Source: Nannocystaceae bacterium
GTDB taxonomy: Bacteria; Myxococcota_A; Polyangia; Nannocystales; Nannocystaceae
DNA length: 6,437 nt
Assembly: GCA_016763875.1 (NCBI GenBank)
Contig: JAESSZ010000329.1
Coordinates: 1-6,437 of the forward strand
Direction: 5' to 3'
Made by a program: the position numbers and the translations under genes
Notes under the pieces: generated by a model
Seen by the model: only the letters and a program-made list of their open reading frames with translations
Told to the model about the DNA's origin: nothing
The model's database searches: none
Part shown: piece after piece, positions 1 through 5,864 of the stretch
How positions within the stretch are numbered: the first letter of the stretch is position 1
How the letters are laid out: each line of letters begins with the position of its first letter

Positions 1-259
1 ACACGCCGGCTGCGTTACAAAACGCGGCCTCGCCGAACTCCCCGGGGCAAGGGTCGGGCGTCGGTTCGCATTTGCGGGTGCATTGTCCGGCCGTGCTGCC
101 CTCGTCGTCGCAGAACATGCCGTCCTCGCAGTCGCCGTCCTCGCCGCATGCTTCGCCGAGGATTCGGTCGCCTTTTGGTCCGCATGCCATCGCGAGTGCG
201 AGCCCCGCGACGACGCCGAGGACGATGCCATGACTCAAGGATATGCGGCGCGGTTGCAA
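1..259 (-). CDS. Cysteine-rich secreted lipoprotein, N-terminal part (runs off left edge)
   Basis: The frame is open from the window edge to a TGA upstream at about 314-316 and has no ATG suitable for the N terminus. I chose TTG at 257-259, which gives a textbook N terminus: MQPRR, a hydrophobic stretch at about residues 11-25, then a lipobox-like LAMAC with Cys26 as the lipidation site. The residue at -3 is Ala rather than the usual Leu. A second in-frame TTG at 236-238 is the alternative start. After the signal come cysteines at about 38, 44, 50, 60, 64, 71 and 81 in an acidic, Gly-rich setting (CGEDGDCEDGMFC and so on), the spacing seen in disulfide-rich extracellular myxobacterial proteins. 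The product is probably exported and anchored in a membrane. The function is unknown, as at least the C-terminal part is missing. It is co-directional with the CapA gene 72 bases upstream and may be the third gene of that unit or be transcribed on its own. Confidence 0.7.
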   Translation of the reverse strand, partial: MQPRRISLSHGIVLGVVAGLALAMACGPKGDRILGEACGEDGDCEDGMFCDDEGSTAGQCTRKCEPTPDPCPGEFGEAAFCNAAGV

Positions 260-331
260 GTGAGAGCAGCTTCGCTGTCCGGAGCCACGCGGTCAAGCCG
301 GCCGGTGGAGGGGGATCCCACGATCGGCTCT

Positions 332-1420
332 CTACTCCAACCGTGTCGCAGCCATCACGGTTGTGAAGTCCGACTCACCTGGAGTCAGCGGCATCGCGAA
401 GTGTCCCGGTTCGTGTACCAGCCGCATCGGGATGACGTCGATCTCGGGGGGGAGATCGGGCGACAGCGACACGCGCCCGATGTAGCTCAGGTCGTTTCGG
501 AAACCTTCCACGCCGGAGTAGTCGTCGATGAAGTCGCCGGTGCCGTAGAAAATGACGCTGGAGCCAACGCGTTCGATCGGCAAGACATGGTGCGCGCTGT
601 GGCCGTAGATCACATCGACGCCTGCTTCGACGAGCTGGGCGCCACGAGCCCGCATCCACTCGACCGGCCATGTCTCGACGTAGTTGACGCCCCAATGCAG
701 GGAGAACACGACGTAGTCGACGTCGTTGGCCACCTCGCGCACAGCGTCGACCGCTTGCTGCCAGCCAGCGTCATCGCCCGACCGGATCATCCACGCGCCC
801 GGGGTCTGTGCGGTCGCGTTCCAAAGCGAGAGTTCACCGCAACTGCACACGGTCGAGGCTGCGAAGAACGCCACTCGAACACCCGCCGTCGTCTCCACGA
901 TCGCCGGCTTGCGGGCCGCCTTTGCGTCAACGCCCGATCCTGCGTGCGCGATGTCGGAGCGGTCGAGGTTCTCGATCGTCTCGAGCAGGCCGGGCACGTT
1001 GAAGTCCAGTGCATGGTTGTTCGCGGTCGCCGCAAACACCGTGGGAATCCCGTGGTCGCGCGTCACCGCATTGAACGCGGCTTCACTGAGTGCGGGGTCG
1101 AGCCGGAAGTTCCAGTTCTTGCCCTCCCATTTCTCCTCGTTTGCGGTGATCGTCGTCTCGAGGTTGAACGCCAGGATGTCGGTTCCCGAGAGAAGCTCGT
1201 TGGTGCCGCGCCAGATCGAATAGTCCGGGTCGGCGGCAAGGAGTCCGTTGAACGCCCGCCCCAGCATCGCGTCGCCGCCCACGGCCAACGTGACCGGGCC
1301 GATGGGGGCGCGCATCTCGTTGGCATCGGCAGCCGAGTCGAGGGCATCGTCGCTCGCGCTGCATGCGAGCGTGGCGACAACAGTACAAGCGCCGACGACG
1401 GTCCCAATCCTGCGCGTCAC
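332..1420 (-). CDS. CapA family protein (PGA_cap metallophosphatase fold), putative lipoprotein
   Basis: This 362-residue protein belongs to the CapA/PgsA family (PF09587), named for poly-gamma-glutamate capsule synthesis. These are calcineurin-like metallophosphatase-fold proteins acting outside the cytoplasmic membrane; most members have no proven substrate. Visible landmarks are VGGDAMLGR at about 47-55, NLETTIT at 86-92, NNHALD at 134-139, SLHWG at 240-244, GHSAHHV at 273-279 and FYGTGDFIDDY at about 292-302. The GHSxHH and YGxGDF forms fit the GHSSHHP-like subgroup better than classical capsule CapA. The start is GTG at 1418-1420, preceded by GGGGG four bases upstream. It gives MTRR, a short hydrophobic stretch and TLAC with Cys20 as a possible lipidation site (Thr at -3 is atypical). 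The frame is open far upstream, but that part lies over the prenyltransferase gene and is not coding. The GTG overlaps the prenyltransferase stop (GTGA), so the two are probably translationally coupled. Cys192-Ser-Cys194 is an unusual pair in the insert region. No capsule ligase (CapB/CapC) is nearby. Confidence 0.9.
   Translation of the reverse strand: MTRRIGTVVGACTVVATLACSASDDALDSAADANEMRAPIGPVTLAVGGDAMLGRAFNGLLAADPDYSIWRGTNELLSGTDILAFNLETTITANEEKWEGKNWNFRLDPALSEAAFNAVTRDHGIPTVFAATANNHALDFNVPGLLETIENLDRSDIAHAGSGVDAKAARKPAIVETTAGVRVAFFAASTVCSCGELSLWNATAQTPGAWMIRSGDDAGWQQAVDAVREVANDVDYVVFSLHWGVNYVETWPVEWMRARGAQLVEAGVDVIYGHSAHHVLPIERVGSSVIFYGTGDFIDDYSGVEGFRNDLSYIGRVSLSPDLPPEIDVIPMRLVHEPGHFAMPLTPGESDFTTVMAATRLE
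338..363 (-). repeat. Perfect 8-bp inverted repeat at the 3' end of the CapA gene
   Basis: CAACCGTG at 338-345 and CACGGTTG at 356-363 are exact reverse complements separated by 10 bases. The stem lies within the last ten codons of the CapA gene, just before its TAG stop at 332-334. On the minus-strand transcript no T-run follows, so it does not qualify as a standard intrinsic terminator. It could slow or protect the 3' end of the message, or be chance. Confidence 0.3.
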
Positions 1421-2367
1421 AGGACCCCCAACGCGACGATCCAAGCCAGCAGTACCAGGTTGATAGCGAGCCCGTTCAAGAATACGAAGGTTGCACACCG
1501 CCGACGATCTGTGGCGTCGGAGCAGTTGAGCCAGCGCAAGTTCAGCAGCAGGACGAGCGCAGGTCCCACCTCCACCGCGAGCAGGCCACGGTGCTCCAGG
1601 GTGGGGAGCACTATCGGTGTCAAAAGCACCGCCAGCGCGATGAGTTGCAGGCTGTGTTTCCGAGCCCGGCTTTGCCCAAAACGGACGGGCCAGGTCAGTT
1701 TGTCGACGGCTTTGTCGGCTGGGAAGTCGGGGAGCGCGGTAGAAATGTTGCTCGCAAAACCGAGCAGTACGCCGGGTGCGAGGGCGAGCCATGGCAGACC
1801 GTCGATGTGCCCGACCTGCAGGTACCAGCCGATCACGGGCAGCACGAGGCCAAGGCCAAAGCCCTGGGTGATCTCGCCGTGCCCGCGATACGACAACCGC
1901 AGCGGCGCGAACGAGTAGGCCCAAAGCAGCAGCAGCGCCAGCGCGCAACCACCCATCATCGCGGGTCGGGCGCTCACCGTCGCGAGCCCGGCACTCAACG
2001 CGACCATGGCAATCGCCGACACAATGGCTGCGGTCGCCAGGCCTCGACGGGATATTTTTCCTTCCGGGAGCACGCGCGAGCCCCCAGAGAACGCGTTGTG
2101 TGTGTCGTTGACCCGGTCGCCGGCTTCGTCCGCCACGTCGTTCGCGAACACAATGAACAGCTGATTGAGTACGCCGAACACGTGGGCGGCGATCAGCATG
2201 CCGATGTCGATGTGCCCCGTCGCATGGAACGCCAGCATCTCGCCCATCAGGAGCGGGACGGCAATGTTGACGTGGGCCAGCGGCCGCGCCGCCTGAAGCC
2301 AGCTCAGCACAGGCGCATTCTCGTTCAGCGGCGCCCGGCTGACCAGCGGGGGCTCTTCGCGCTGCAA
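1417..2367 (-). CDS. UbiA-family prenyltransferase, MenA-like
   Basis: This integral membrane protein of about 316 residues joins a polyprenyl diphosphate to an acceptor, as in quinone synthesis. Both Mg-diphosphate motifs are present: NDVADEAGD at 76-84 and DFPADKAVD at 214-222. The flanking GGSRVLPEGKIS (95-106), YSFAPLRL (151-158) and the segment after RGHGEITQ (161-168) resemble 1,4-dihydroxy-2-naphthoate prenyltransferases (MenA, COG1575) more than UbiA proper. About nine hydrophobic segments can be drawn (roughly 33-49, 58-75, 111-131, 137-153, 167-185, 193-211, 240-257, 261-277, 291-316), as expected for the family. The start is TTG at 2365-2367 with a weak AGGG upstream. It leaves about 22 polar residues before the usual first block (WLQAARPLAHVN). 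GTG at residue 20 is an alternative start that would remove them. The stop overlaps the CapA start. The acceptor is not known; no other quinone-pathway gene is visible, so I do not assign menA. Confidence 0.9.
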   Translation of the reverse strand: MQREEPPLVSRAPLNENAPVLSWLQAARPLAHVNIAVPLLMGEMLAFHATGHIDIGMLIAAHVFGVLNQLFIVFANDVADEAGDRVNDTHNAFSGGSRVLPEGKISRRGLATAAIVSAIAMVALSAGLATVSARPAMMGGCALALLLLWAYSFAPLRLSYRGHGEITQGFGLGLVLPVIGWYLQVGHIDGLPWLALAPGVLLGFASNISTALPDFPADKAVDKLTWPVRFGQSRARKHSLQLIALAVLLTPIVLPTLEHRGLLAVEVGPALVLLLNLRWLNCSDATDRRRCATFVFLNGLAINLVLLAWIVALGVL

Positions 2368-2382
2368 ATCGCGCCCTGGGTC

Positions 2383-2395
2383 GGGTACAGTGCCC
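2383..2395. promoter_or_regulatory. Imperfect dyad between divergent genes, possible operator
   Basis: GGGTACAGTGCCC is a 13-base dyad with 5 of 6 arm positions complementary around a central A. It sits near the middle of the 53-base gap between the divergent prenyltransferase and DctP-like genes. A TACAGT element at 2386-2391 within it matches the -10 consensus at four positions, but no good -35 box lies at the right distance. Any promoters for both directions would have to fit in this gap or inside the opposing gene. No regulator gene is visible in the window. Confidence 0.25.
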
Positions 2396-2405
2396 TGCGC
2401 ACGCC

Positions 2406-2409
2406 GGAG
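2406..2409 (+). promoter_or_regulatory. Ribosome binding site of the DctP-like gene
   Basis: GGAG lies 11 bases before the ATG at 2421, with a second purine run (GAGAAA) closer in. It supports ATG 2421 as the true start. This matters because the frame stays open upstream to a TGA at 2340-2342 but contains neither ATG nor GTG, and no hydrophobic leader. Confidence 0.55.
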
Positions 2410-2420
2410 ACCGAGAAACG

Positions 2421-3371
2421 ATGAGCCGATACAAGATCCGCTGGGTACTTACTCATGACCCCATTGCGTTGTTCGAGGAAGCCGCGCGGCGGTTCCAGGC
2501 ACTTGTTTCAGAGGGATCCAACGGCGAGATCGAGGTCGAGGTACTGACGCCGACCGAGTATGGCGGTGGCACGCGGGTCTCGGCCCCCGAGGTCATGCGC
2601 CAGGTCGTGTCCGGTGAGTTGCAGATGAGCCAGACGTACACGACCGTGTTGGGCAAGCTCTACGATCGGTTGTGGGCGCTGGACCTTCCCTACTTGTTCG
2701 GGAGTCATGAGCACGCGGCGCGCGTCTTGGACGGACCACTCGGACGCGAGTTGCTCGATGGGTTGGTGCCGCACGACATTCGAGGCCTGGCGTTCACCTA
2801 CAGCGGCGGTTACCGAATCGTGTCGTCGACGACCAAGGCGATCCAGTCGATTGACGACCTCAAGGGGCTGCACATCCGGACGGCGGAAAATCCGGTGGTC
2901 ACGGCTTTGTTTGAAAGTCTGGGTGCGCACCCCCACCCCGCGCCTCTGCAGGCTATCCCCGCACTCACGCAAGACGGCGAGGTCGAAGCGGCAGAGTCGA
3001 CATGGCCACGTTACTGGGACCTTGGCCATCACCGCGTCCAGCCGGTCGTCAACGAAACCAGTCACAGCCTGTTTCTGACTGCACTGGTGGTCAACGAATC
3101 GTTCTACCAAGGGCTACCTAAGGCTCTGCAGGTGGTTCTCCGCGATGCCGCCCTGGAAACGGCTCGTCACGAGCGTGACAAATCCGTTCAAGACGGACTT
3201 CGGTCGCGCGCCGCGTATCAGGCCGCGGGTGGTGTAGTCCATACGATGAGTTCGGCTGAGAGTCAGCGCTTCGAGCGGGCGGGTCGCAAGATCCACGCGC
3301 AGTTCGCCGACAGGTTCGGGCCACAGTGGCTCGAAGAGATCGCGGCCGAGGCGTTCTCTGCGGCGGGATAG
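2421..3371 (+). CDS. TRAP (DctP)-family solute-binding protein lacking a signal peptide
   Basis: The 316-residue product has the features of a DctP/TAXI-like TRAP receptor (DctP family, PF03480), which normally binds carboxylates in the periplasm. Visible are the first strand and helix (RYKIRWVLTHDPIALFEEAA, 3-22), the VVSGELQMSQ segment (62-71), ALDLPYLFGSHEHA (86-99), SIDDLKGLHIRTAEN with Arg153 at the conserved carboxylate-anchoring position, ALFESLGAHP (162-171), a LTQDGEVEAAES segment, and VVNESFYQGLP. Family members begin with a signal peptide of about 25 residues. Here the mature fold starts at residue 3, and the 80 bases upstream encode no leader, so the protein should stay in the cytoplasm. 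No DctQ or DctM membrane partner is present. It is followed after 23 bases by a binding lipoprotein of an ABC importer on the same strand. Possible roles are ligand sensing, buffering or an enzymatic step on the imported compound; all are inference. Confidence 0.85.
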   Translation: MSRYKIRWVLTHDPIALFEEAARRFQALVSEGSNGEIEVEVLTPTEYGGGTRVSAPEVMRQVVSGELQMSQTYTTVLGKLYDRLWALDLPYLFGSHEHAARVLDGPLGRELLDGLVPHDIRGLAFTYSGGYRIVSSTTKAIQSIDDLKGLHIRTAENPVVTALFESLGAHPHPAPLQAIPALTQDGEVEAAESTWPRYWDLGHHRVQPVVNETSHSLFLTALVVNESFYQGLPKALQVVLRDAALETARHERDKSVQDGLRSRAAYQAAGGVVHTMSSAESQRFERAGRKIHAQFADRFGPQWLEEIAAEAFSAAG

Positions 3372-3394
3372 TCCGCCAACGTCATGGCTTGCGC

Positions 3395-4348
3395 ATGATT
3401 TGCCGCGGAGTTATCGCGGTCGCGTTGGTACTCGGGCTATCCGGGTGCAAGCGCGACCCTCAGGTCGTCTCGATCGGAATCGCTATCCCTTCGTACGTCC
3501 ACGCGGTTGCGTGGGTCGGTGATGAGGCAGGCCACTTCTCCCGCGCGGGGGTCAAGACCAAGGTCGCGGTACTCGGGGGTTCCGCCGCGACCATGCGGAC
3601 GCTAATCGCCGAGCAGATCGACGTTGGTCTCGCGGGTGGTGACGCGGTTCTCAAGGCGAACGCGGCGGGCGCCGACCTCGTGATCATCGGCGGGCTAGTC
3701 GACCGCTTCTATCACCGCTTCGTGGCGCGGGAAGGCATTGACGACGCCGACGCGCTTCGAGGCAAGCGCATCGGGCTGCCGTTCTTGGGCGGTCCCCAAG
3801 ACATGGCAGTGAAGGTCGCACTGGGTGAGCTCGGCTTGGACTACGAAGACGACGTGCAAGTCATCAGTCTCGGGAAAGAGTTCAACCGCATGGCGGCGCT
3901 GCACAAGGGTGAGATCGACGCGACGACTTCGCAGTCCCCCGAAAGCAAGCTGGCCGAGCTCGGCGTGCACGTGCTGGTGGACTTGCCTGCCAAGCCGGTG
4001 CCATTCCCCTATCTGGTGGTTGCCGTGCGGCGGTCTTGGCTCGTCAAACATCGCGTCGACGCTCGGGCCGTGATGCTCGGGTTGTGCACGGCGATCCGCG
4101 AGTACCGTGCCGAACAAGACAAGAGTCTCGCGATCATCGCCAGACATCTCGGCAACTCAGACGTCGATGGCGTCGCTCGTGAACGGTATCGCGTCTCGGG
4201 ACCGTCGTTGTTATCGCTGCCACCCGAAGCCAATGTTGCCTCGCTTCAGTTTGTGCTCGATCTGATGGGCGACACATCGACCGATCCCGCCGTTGCGGTC
4301 GACACGTCAGTGCTCGATGCTCTCGTGGCCGAAGGACACTGCCGTTGA
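3395..4348 (+). CDS. ABC transporter substrate-binding lipoprotein, NMT1/SsuA type
   Basis: This lipoprotein of 317 residues probably captures the ligand for the importer encoded by the next two genes. The start ATG at 3395 gives a classic lipoprotein signal: MICRG, a hydrophobic core at 6-15 and the lipobox LSGC with Cys18. A TTG two codons upstream is an alternative. The open frame extends further upstream into the DctP-like gene, but that part is charged and not a signal. The mature protein shows the NMT1/THI5-SsuA pattern: WVGDEAGHF (40-48), then GGSAATMRTLIAEQIDVGLA (61-80), the segment ending in IIGGLVDRF (97-105), GKRIGLPFLGGPQD at 123-136, a long segment ending in GEIDATTSQSPE, and PFPYLVVAVRRSWL. 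Relatives bind sulfonates, nitrate, pyrimidine thiamine precursors or aromatic acids; the ligand here cannot be assigned. The stop overlaps the permease start (TTGA). Confidence 0.92.
   Translation: MICRGVIAVALVLGLSGCKRDPQVVSIGIAIPSYVHAVAWVGDEAGHFSRAGVKTKVAVLGGSAATMRTLIAEQIDVGLAGGDAVLKANAAGADLVIIGGLVDRFYHRFVAREGIDDADALRGKRIGLPFLGGPQDMAVKVALGELGLDYEDDVQVISLGKEFNRMAALHKGEIDATTSQSPESKLAELGVHVLVDLPAKPVPFPYLVVAVRRSWLVKHRVDARAVMLGLCTAIREYRAEQDKSLAIIARHLGNSDVDGVARERYRVSGPSLLSLPPEANVASLQFVLDLMGDTSTDPAVAVDTSVLDALVAEGHCR
4332..4336 (+). promoter_or_regulatory. Ribosome binding site that fixes the permease TTG start
   Basis: AAGGA ends 8 bases before the TTG at 4345-4347, an ideal Shine-Dalgarno distance. 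It lies inside the last codons of the binding-protein gene and makes the TTG a convincing start, with reinitiation across the TTGA overlap. Confidence 0.7.
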
Positions 4349-5124
4349 GACCTGGCGCCGAGCGTTGGCTGTCGGTCGTCTCCGTAGGTACCTTCGTTGT
4401 TGTTTGGGAACTGGTCTGCCGTGCGGCGTGGGTCAGCCCCGTGCTGCTTAGCCCACCGTCGCAAGTTGCCGTGGTGGGCGCGACTCTCGTCGCACAACCG
4501 AGGTTGTGGTCGGACCTGCTCTACACGGCGACCGCCTTCGGCGCTGCGTTGGCCATTGCGGTCGTTGGTGGCGCGGCTTTGGGCGTACTCATCGGCTACA
4601 GCCGCGCCGCCTATTTCGCGGTCAACCCGTTCATTGTGGTGATCAACGCGCTGCCGAAGGTGGTCTTGATGCCGCTGGTCGTGCTTTGGGTCGGGATCGG
4701 AACGACCGCCAACGTGTTGTTGGGTGCGGTCATGGCAAGTTTCCCCATTCTTACGGCGACGTACGCGGGGATCCGCAGCCTTGAGCGCGACTATGTGCGA
4801 TTGGCTCGATCGTTCGGCGCGACACCACGCGTCATCTTTCGAACGATCGTCGTCCCAGGCGTGGTGCCCTACTTGATCTCGGGGCTGAGGGTTGGGCTCA
4901 ACTACGCGATGGTCGGTGTGCTCATCTCGGAGTTCTTCGGATCGAGTCTGGGTCTTGGGTACCGAATGATGCTGCTCATGGCCAACTTCGAGGTTGCCTC
5001 GTTCTTCGTTTATCTAGTCGTTGTCGCCATTTTCACTCTGGGTGCGTCCGCCTTGCTTCACATTCTCGAACGTCGTGTGCAGCGCTGGCGCCCAGATCCG
5101 TTCGCGGCAACGAGGGGTATGTGA
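4345..5124 (+). CDS. ABC transporter permease, SsuC/TauC type
   Basis: A 259-residue inner-membrane permease of the BPD_transp_1 superfamily, the usual length for SsuC/TauC/NrtB relatives. Hydrophobic segments lie at about 9-25, 62-84, 95-118, 122-140, 172-192 and 218-240, giving six spans. Family marks are the LSPPSQV motif (35-41), NALPKVVLMPLVVLWVGIG (101-119) and the cytoplasmic coupling EAA-like loop at about 147-171, with ARSFGATP and the IVVPGVVPYL segment (168-177) that docks on the ATPase. The start is TTG, overlapping the stop of the binding-protein gene and supported by AAGGA at 4332-4336. The TGA stop at 5122-5124 overlaps the GTG of the ATPase gene. The neighbours on both sides make this the channel of one importer, with the permease presumably a homodimer. 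Confidence 0.95.
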   Translation: MRPGAERWLSVVSVGTFVVVWELVCRAAWVSPVLLSPPSQVAVVGATLVAQPRLWSDLLYTATAFGAALAIAVVGGAALGVLIGYSRAAYFAVNPFIVVINALPKVVLMPLVVLWVGIGTTANVLLGAVMASFPILTATYAGIRSLERDYVRLARSFGATPRVIFRTIVVPGVVPYLISGLRVGLNYAMVGVLISEFFGSSLGLGYRMMLLMANFEVASFFVYLVVVAIFTLGASALLHILERRVQRWRPDPFAATRGM

Positions 5125-5864
5125 CCGCGCTGCGTCTGACCGATGTGGTGATGGACTTCCCGCAGGTTGGCGGCGAACGTCTTCGTGTGCTCGACAGCGT
5201 GAGCCTCACGGTGGCGTCGGGCGAGTTTTACTCGATGGTCGGCCCCAGCGGTTGCGGCAAGACCACGCTGCTGGACTTGGTGATGGGCCTGGCGGTGCCA
5301 ACCTCGGGGAGTGTCGAAGTCGAGGCACGTCGCAAGGCGATGGTGTTTCAGCGCCCCCAACTGCTCCCGTGGCGAACGGTGCTGGGCAATGCGCTGTACG
5401 GGATGGAGTGTGGCGGTCAGCTCGACGGCGATGCCGAGCCGCGGGCGTTGGCATTGCTGCAGCGCATGGGGTTGAGCCAGCACGTGCACGAGCATCCGCA
5501 TCGCTTGTCCGAAGGGATGAAGCAACGCGTCAATCTAGCGCGCGCGCTGTTGACCGAGCCGGATCTACTGCTCATGGATGAGCCATTCGCCGCATTGGAT
5601 CCGGCGACGCGTCGTCGCCTCCAGGATGATCTGCTTGAGCTGTGGCACGAGCGCGGATTTACGGTGATCTTCGTGTCGCACTCGCTCGCGGAGGTGGCGT
5701 ATCTCGCCGATTCGATTGCGGTGCTGAGCGACAAACCAACGCGTGTATGCGGGGTCGCAAAGGTCGGACTGCCAAGGCCACGGGCCGCTACACCGCAGGC
5801 AGAACTCGCGTTGCTCCAACACGCCGAAGACCTCACGCGTCGATACTTCGCGACGTCCGTTTAG
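5121..5864 (+). CDS. ABC transporter ATP-binding protein, SsuB/TauB type
   Basis: This 247-residue cytoplasmic ATPase powers the importer and should work as a dimer on the permease. All motifs are intact: Walker A GPSGCGKT (41-48), Q-loop VFQRPQLLPW with Gln77, the signature helix LSEGMKQRVNLARAL (129-143), Walker B LLLMDEP with catalytic Glu154 (149-155), D-loop ALD (158-160) and switch His187 in VSHS. The signature reads LSEGM where nearly all relatives have LSGGM/LSGGQ, a substitution at the third position. The start GTG at 5121 overlaps the permease stop (GTGA) and has GAGGGG at 5112-5117, slightly close. The length is normal for the SsuB/TauB/NrtD group. Its last 32 bases overlap the convergent MYXO-CTERM gene, so no terminator separates the two. 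Confidence 0.95.
   Translation: MTALRLTDVVMDFPQVGGERLRVLDSVSLTVASGEFYSMVGPSGCGKTTLLDLVMGLAVPTSGSVEVEARRKAMVFQRPQLLPWRTVLGNALYGMECGGQLDGDAEPRALALLQRMGLSQHVHEHPHRLSEGMKQRVNLARALLTEPDLLLMDEPFAALDPATRRRLQDDLLELWHERGFTVIFVSHSLAEVAYLADSIAVLSDKPTRVCGVAKVGLPRPRAATPQAELALLQHAEDLTRRYFATSV

Noticed and set aside
268..296. Possible minus-strand promoter before the cysteine-rich lipoprotein (TTGACC at 291-296)
   Set aside because: The -35 match is good, but the element 17 bases downstream (GAAGCT) is a poor -10 box, so I cannot support a promoter.
83..1918. 611-codon open frame on the plus strand across the left third
   Set aside because: It lies antisense to the CapA and prenyltransferase genes, whose motifs are unmistakable. 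Its translation is low in hydrophobic blocks and shows no domain; long antisense frames are common in GC-rich DNA.
1363..2424. 353-codon plus-strand frame rich in Gln and Arg
   Set aside because: It is the antisense shadow of the prenyltransferase, with no recognisable domain or convincing start.
1421..2434. Upstream extension of the CapA frame, giving a 700-residue protein
   Set aside because: The extra 338 residues are Arg/Ala-rich and out of frame with the prenyltransferase gene on the same strand. A GTG with a GGGGG upstream and a lipoprotein-like N terminus marks the true start at 1420.
2508..3110. 200-codon minus-strand frame opposite the DctP-like gene
   Set aside because: It is fully antisense to a gene with clear family motifs and has no domain of its own.
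3326..3394. Upstream extension of the binding-lipoprotein gene
   Set aside because: The 23 added residues are charged, overlap the end of the DctP-like gene and would bury the lipoprotein signal that starts properly at 3395.
3695..4147. 150-codon minus-strand frame opposite the binding lipoprotein
   Set aside because: Antisense shadow; His/Arg-rich translation without any motif.
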